In this document: positions 6,047 through 6,382 of the stretch, piece by piece
Layout of the letters: each line of letters opens with the position of its first letter
Position numbering within the stretch: the stretch's first letter is position 1
Assembly: GCA_035279525.1 (NCBI GenBank)
Contig: DATEHQ010000189.1
Coordinates: 1-6,382, forward strand
DNA: 6,382 nucleotides
Source: DATEHQ01 sp035279525
GTDB lineage: Bacteria; Chloroflexota; Dormibacteria; Dormibacterales; Dormibacteraceae
Direction of reading: 5' to 3'
Program-made: the position numbers and the translations under genes
The notes under the pieces: model-generated
Databases searched by the model: none
Seen by the model: only the letters and a program-made list of their open reading frames with translations
What the model was told of the DNA's origin: nothing

Positions 6047-6382
6047 CTGATGCCGTTGTCGAGGACGAAGTTGTCCACCACCGAGGCGCCTGCGGTCACG
6101 GCGATCGCCACCTTTCCGCTGATGATCCGCATGTAGGTCTGCAGGCCGACCTTCCAGCTCCCCGCGGGCAGGTGGATCGAATAGCTGCCCTGCGCATCGG
6201 TGACTGCCGAACGAACCGAGCTGCCCGATGTAAAGGTGATCGTGATGTTGGCGGCGGGGCGCCCCGCGCAGTTGCTGTCCGCCTGCTCGACCGGACCGCA
6301 CGGGATGGACACGATGCGGCCCGTGACGGTGCCGGTGTCCGGCGTGGGGGTCGACCCCGGAAACTGGTAGGCGCCGCAGGCG
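6025..6382 (-). CDS. Putative lipoprotein with carboxypeptidase-regulatory-like domain (5' partial)
   Basis: The frame is open to the right edge, giving 118 residues. It begins ACGAYQFPGSTPTPDTGTV: a Cys after Ala, then Gly and a Pro/Thr/Ser-rich linker, which looks like the end of a lipobox (residue 2 as the lipidated Cys) whose signal peptide lies outside the window. From about residue 17 to 110 is one beta-sandwich module of the carboxypeptidase-regulatory-like/Cna-B kind: GRIVSIPCGP, RPAANITITFTS, then the typical SAVTDAQGSYSIHLPAGSWKVGL and a closing VVDNFVLDNG strand. Two more cysteines (28 and 38) could form a disulphide in the exported protein. Such domains serve as structural or adhesive modules; no catalytic residues are visible and no function can be named. 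The GTG at 6312 is not the real start. The gene converges on leuS with a 4-bp gap; its promoter is outside the window. Confidence 0.72.
   Translation of the reverse strand, partial: ACGAYQFPGSTPTPDTGTVTGRIVSIPCGPVEQADSNCAGRPAANITITFTSGSSVRSAVTDAQGSYSIHLPAGSWKVGLQTYMRIISGKVAIAVTAGASVVDNFVLDNGIRVPVPQQ

Noticed and set aside
1..6382. Hidden tRNA, CRISPR array, transposon, phage or defence genes
   Set aside because: Nearly every base is accounted for by five clear protein genes; no spaced direct repeats, tRNA-like arms, transposase or nuclease motifs were seen.

Overview
This window is an almost fully coding stretch of GC-rich (by eye about two-thirds GC) bacterial chromosome. It carries five protein genes, two of them cut by the window edges. 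I see no rRNA, tRNA, mobile element, CRISPR array, phage gene or defence system. The LeuRS resembles, as I remember it, the Thermus/Bacillus style, with a VMSKS loop and no leucine-specific insertion. The HIT protein resembles actinobacterial Ap4A phosphorylases. Together with a likely small lipoprotein behind a Pro/Thr linker, this suggests a high-GC Terrabacteria lineage such as Chloroflexota, Dormibacterota or Actinobacteriota. That placement is inference; a LeuRS tree would settle it.

Layout. Left edge to 809 (+): C-terminal two-thirds of an acyl-CoA dehydrogenase whose catalytic glutamate appears to sit in the LCAD/isovaleryl-CoA dehydrogenase position. 806-2284 (+): a YtcJ-like Amidohydro_3 metal hydrolase joined to it by an ATGA overlap, so the two are probably translationally coupled. 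2259-2744 (-): a HIT-domain nucleotide phosphorylase/hydrolase whose 3' end overlaps the amidohydrolase tail by 26 bp. 2744-3592 (+): a ten-helix EamA/DMT transporter whose TTG start shares one base with the HIT ATG. 3570-6020 (+): leuS, overlapping the end of the EamA gene by 23 bp. 6025-6382 (-): a likely secreted lipoprotein with a carboxypeptidase-regulatory-like beta domain, its signal peptide cut off by the window edge.

Only 4 bp (6021-6024) lie outside a coding call, so every promoter, ribosome binding site and terminator acting inside the window must sit in coding sequence. Candidates are an AGAGGA site for HIT inside the EamA gene and a TAAAAT box just before leuS that could give a nearly leaderless leuS mRNA.

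The genes are mainly core or housekeeping (fatty or branched acyl-CoA oxidation, dinucleotide turnover, leucine charging) plus a transporter and a hydrolase of unknown substrate. I found no convincing new multi-gene system. The points most worth a second look are the altered HIGH motif in LeuRS (TVGH), the displaced catalytic base in the dehydrogenase, the interlocked gene ends, and a terminator-like hairpin early in the HIT gene.
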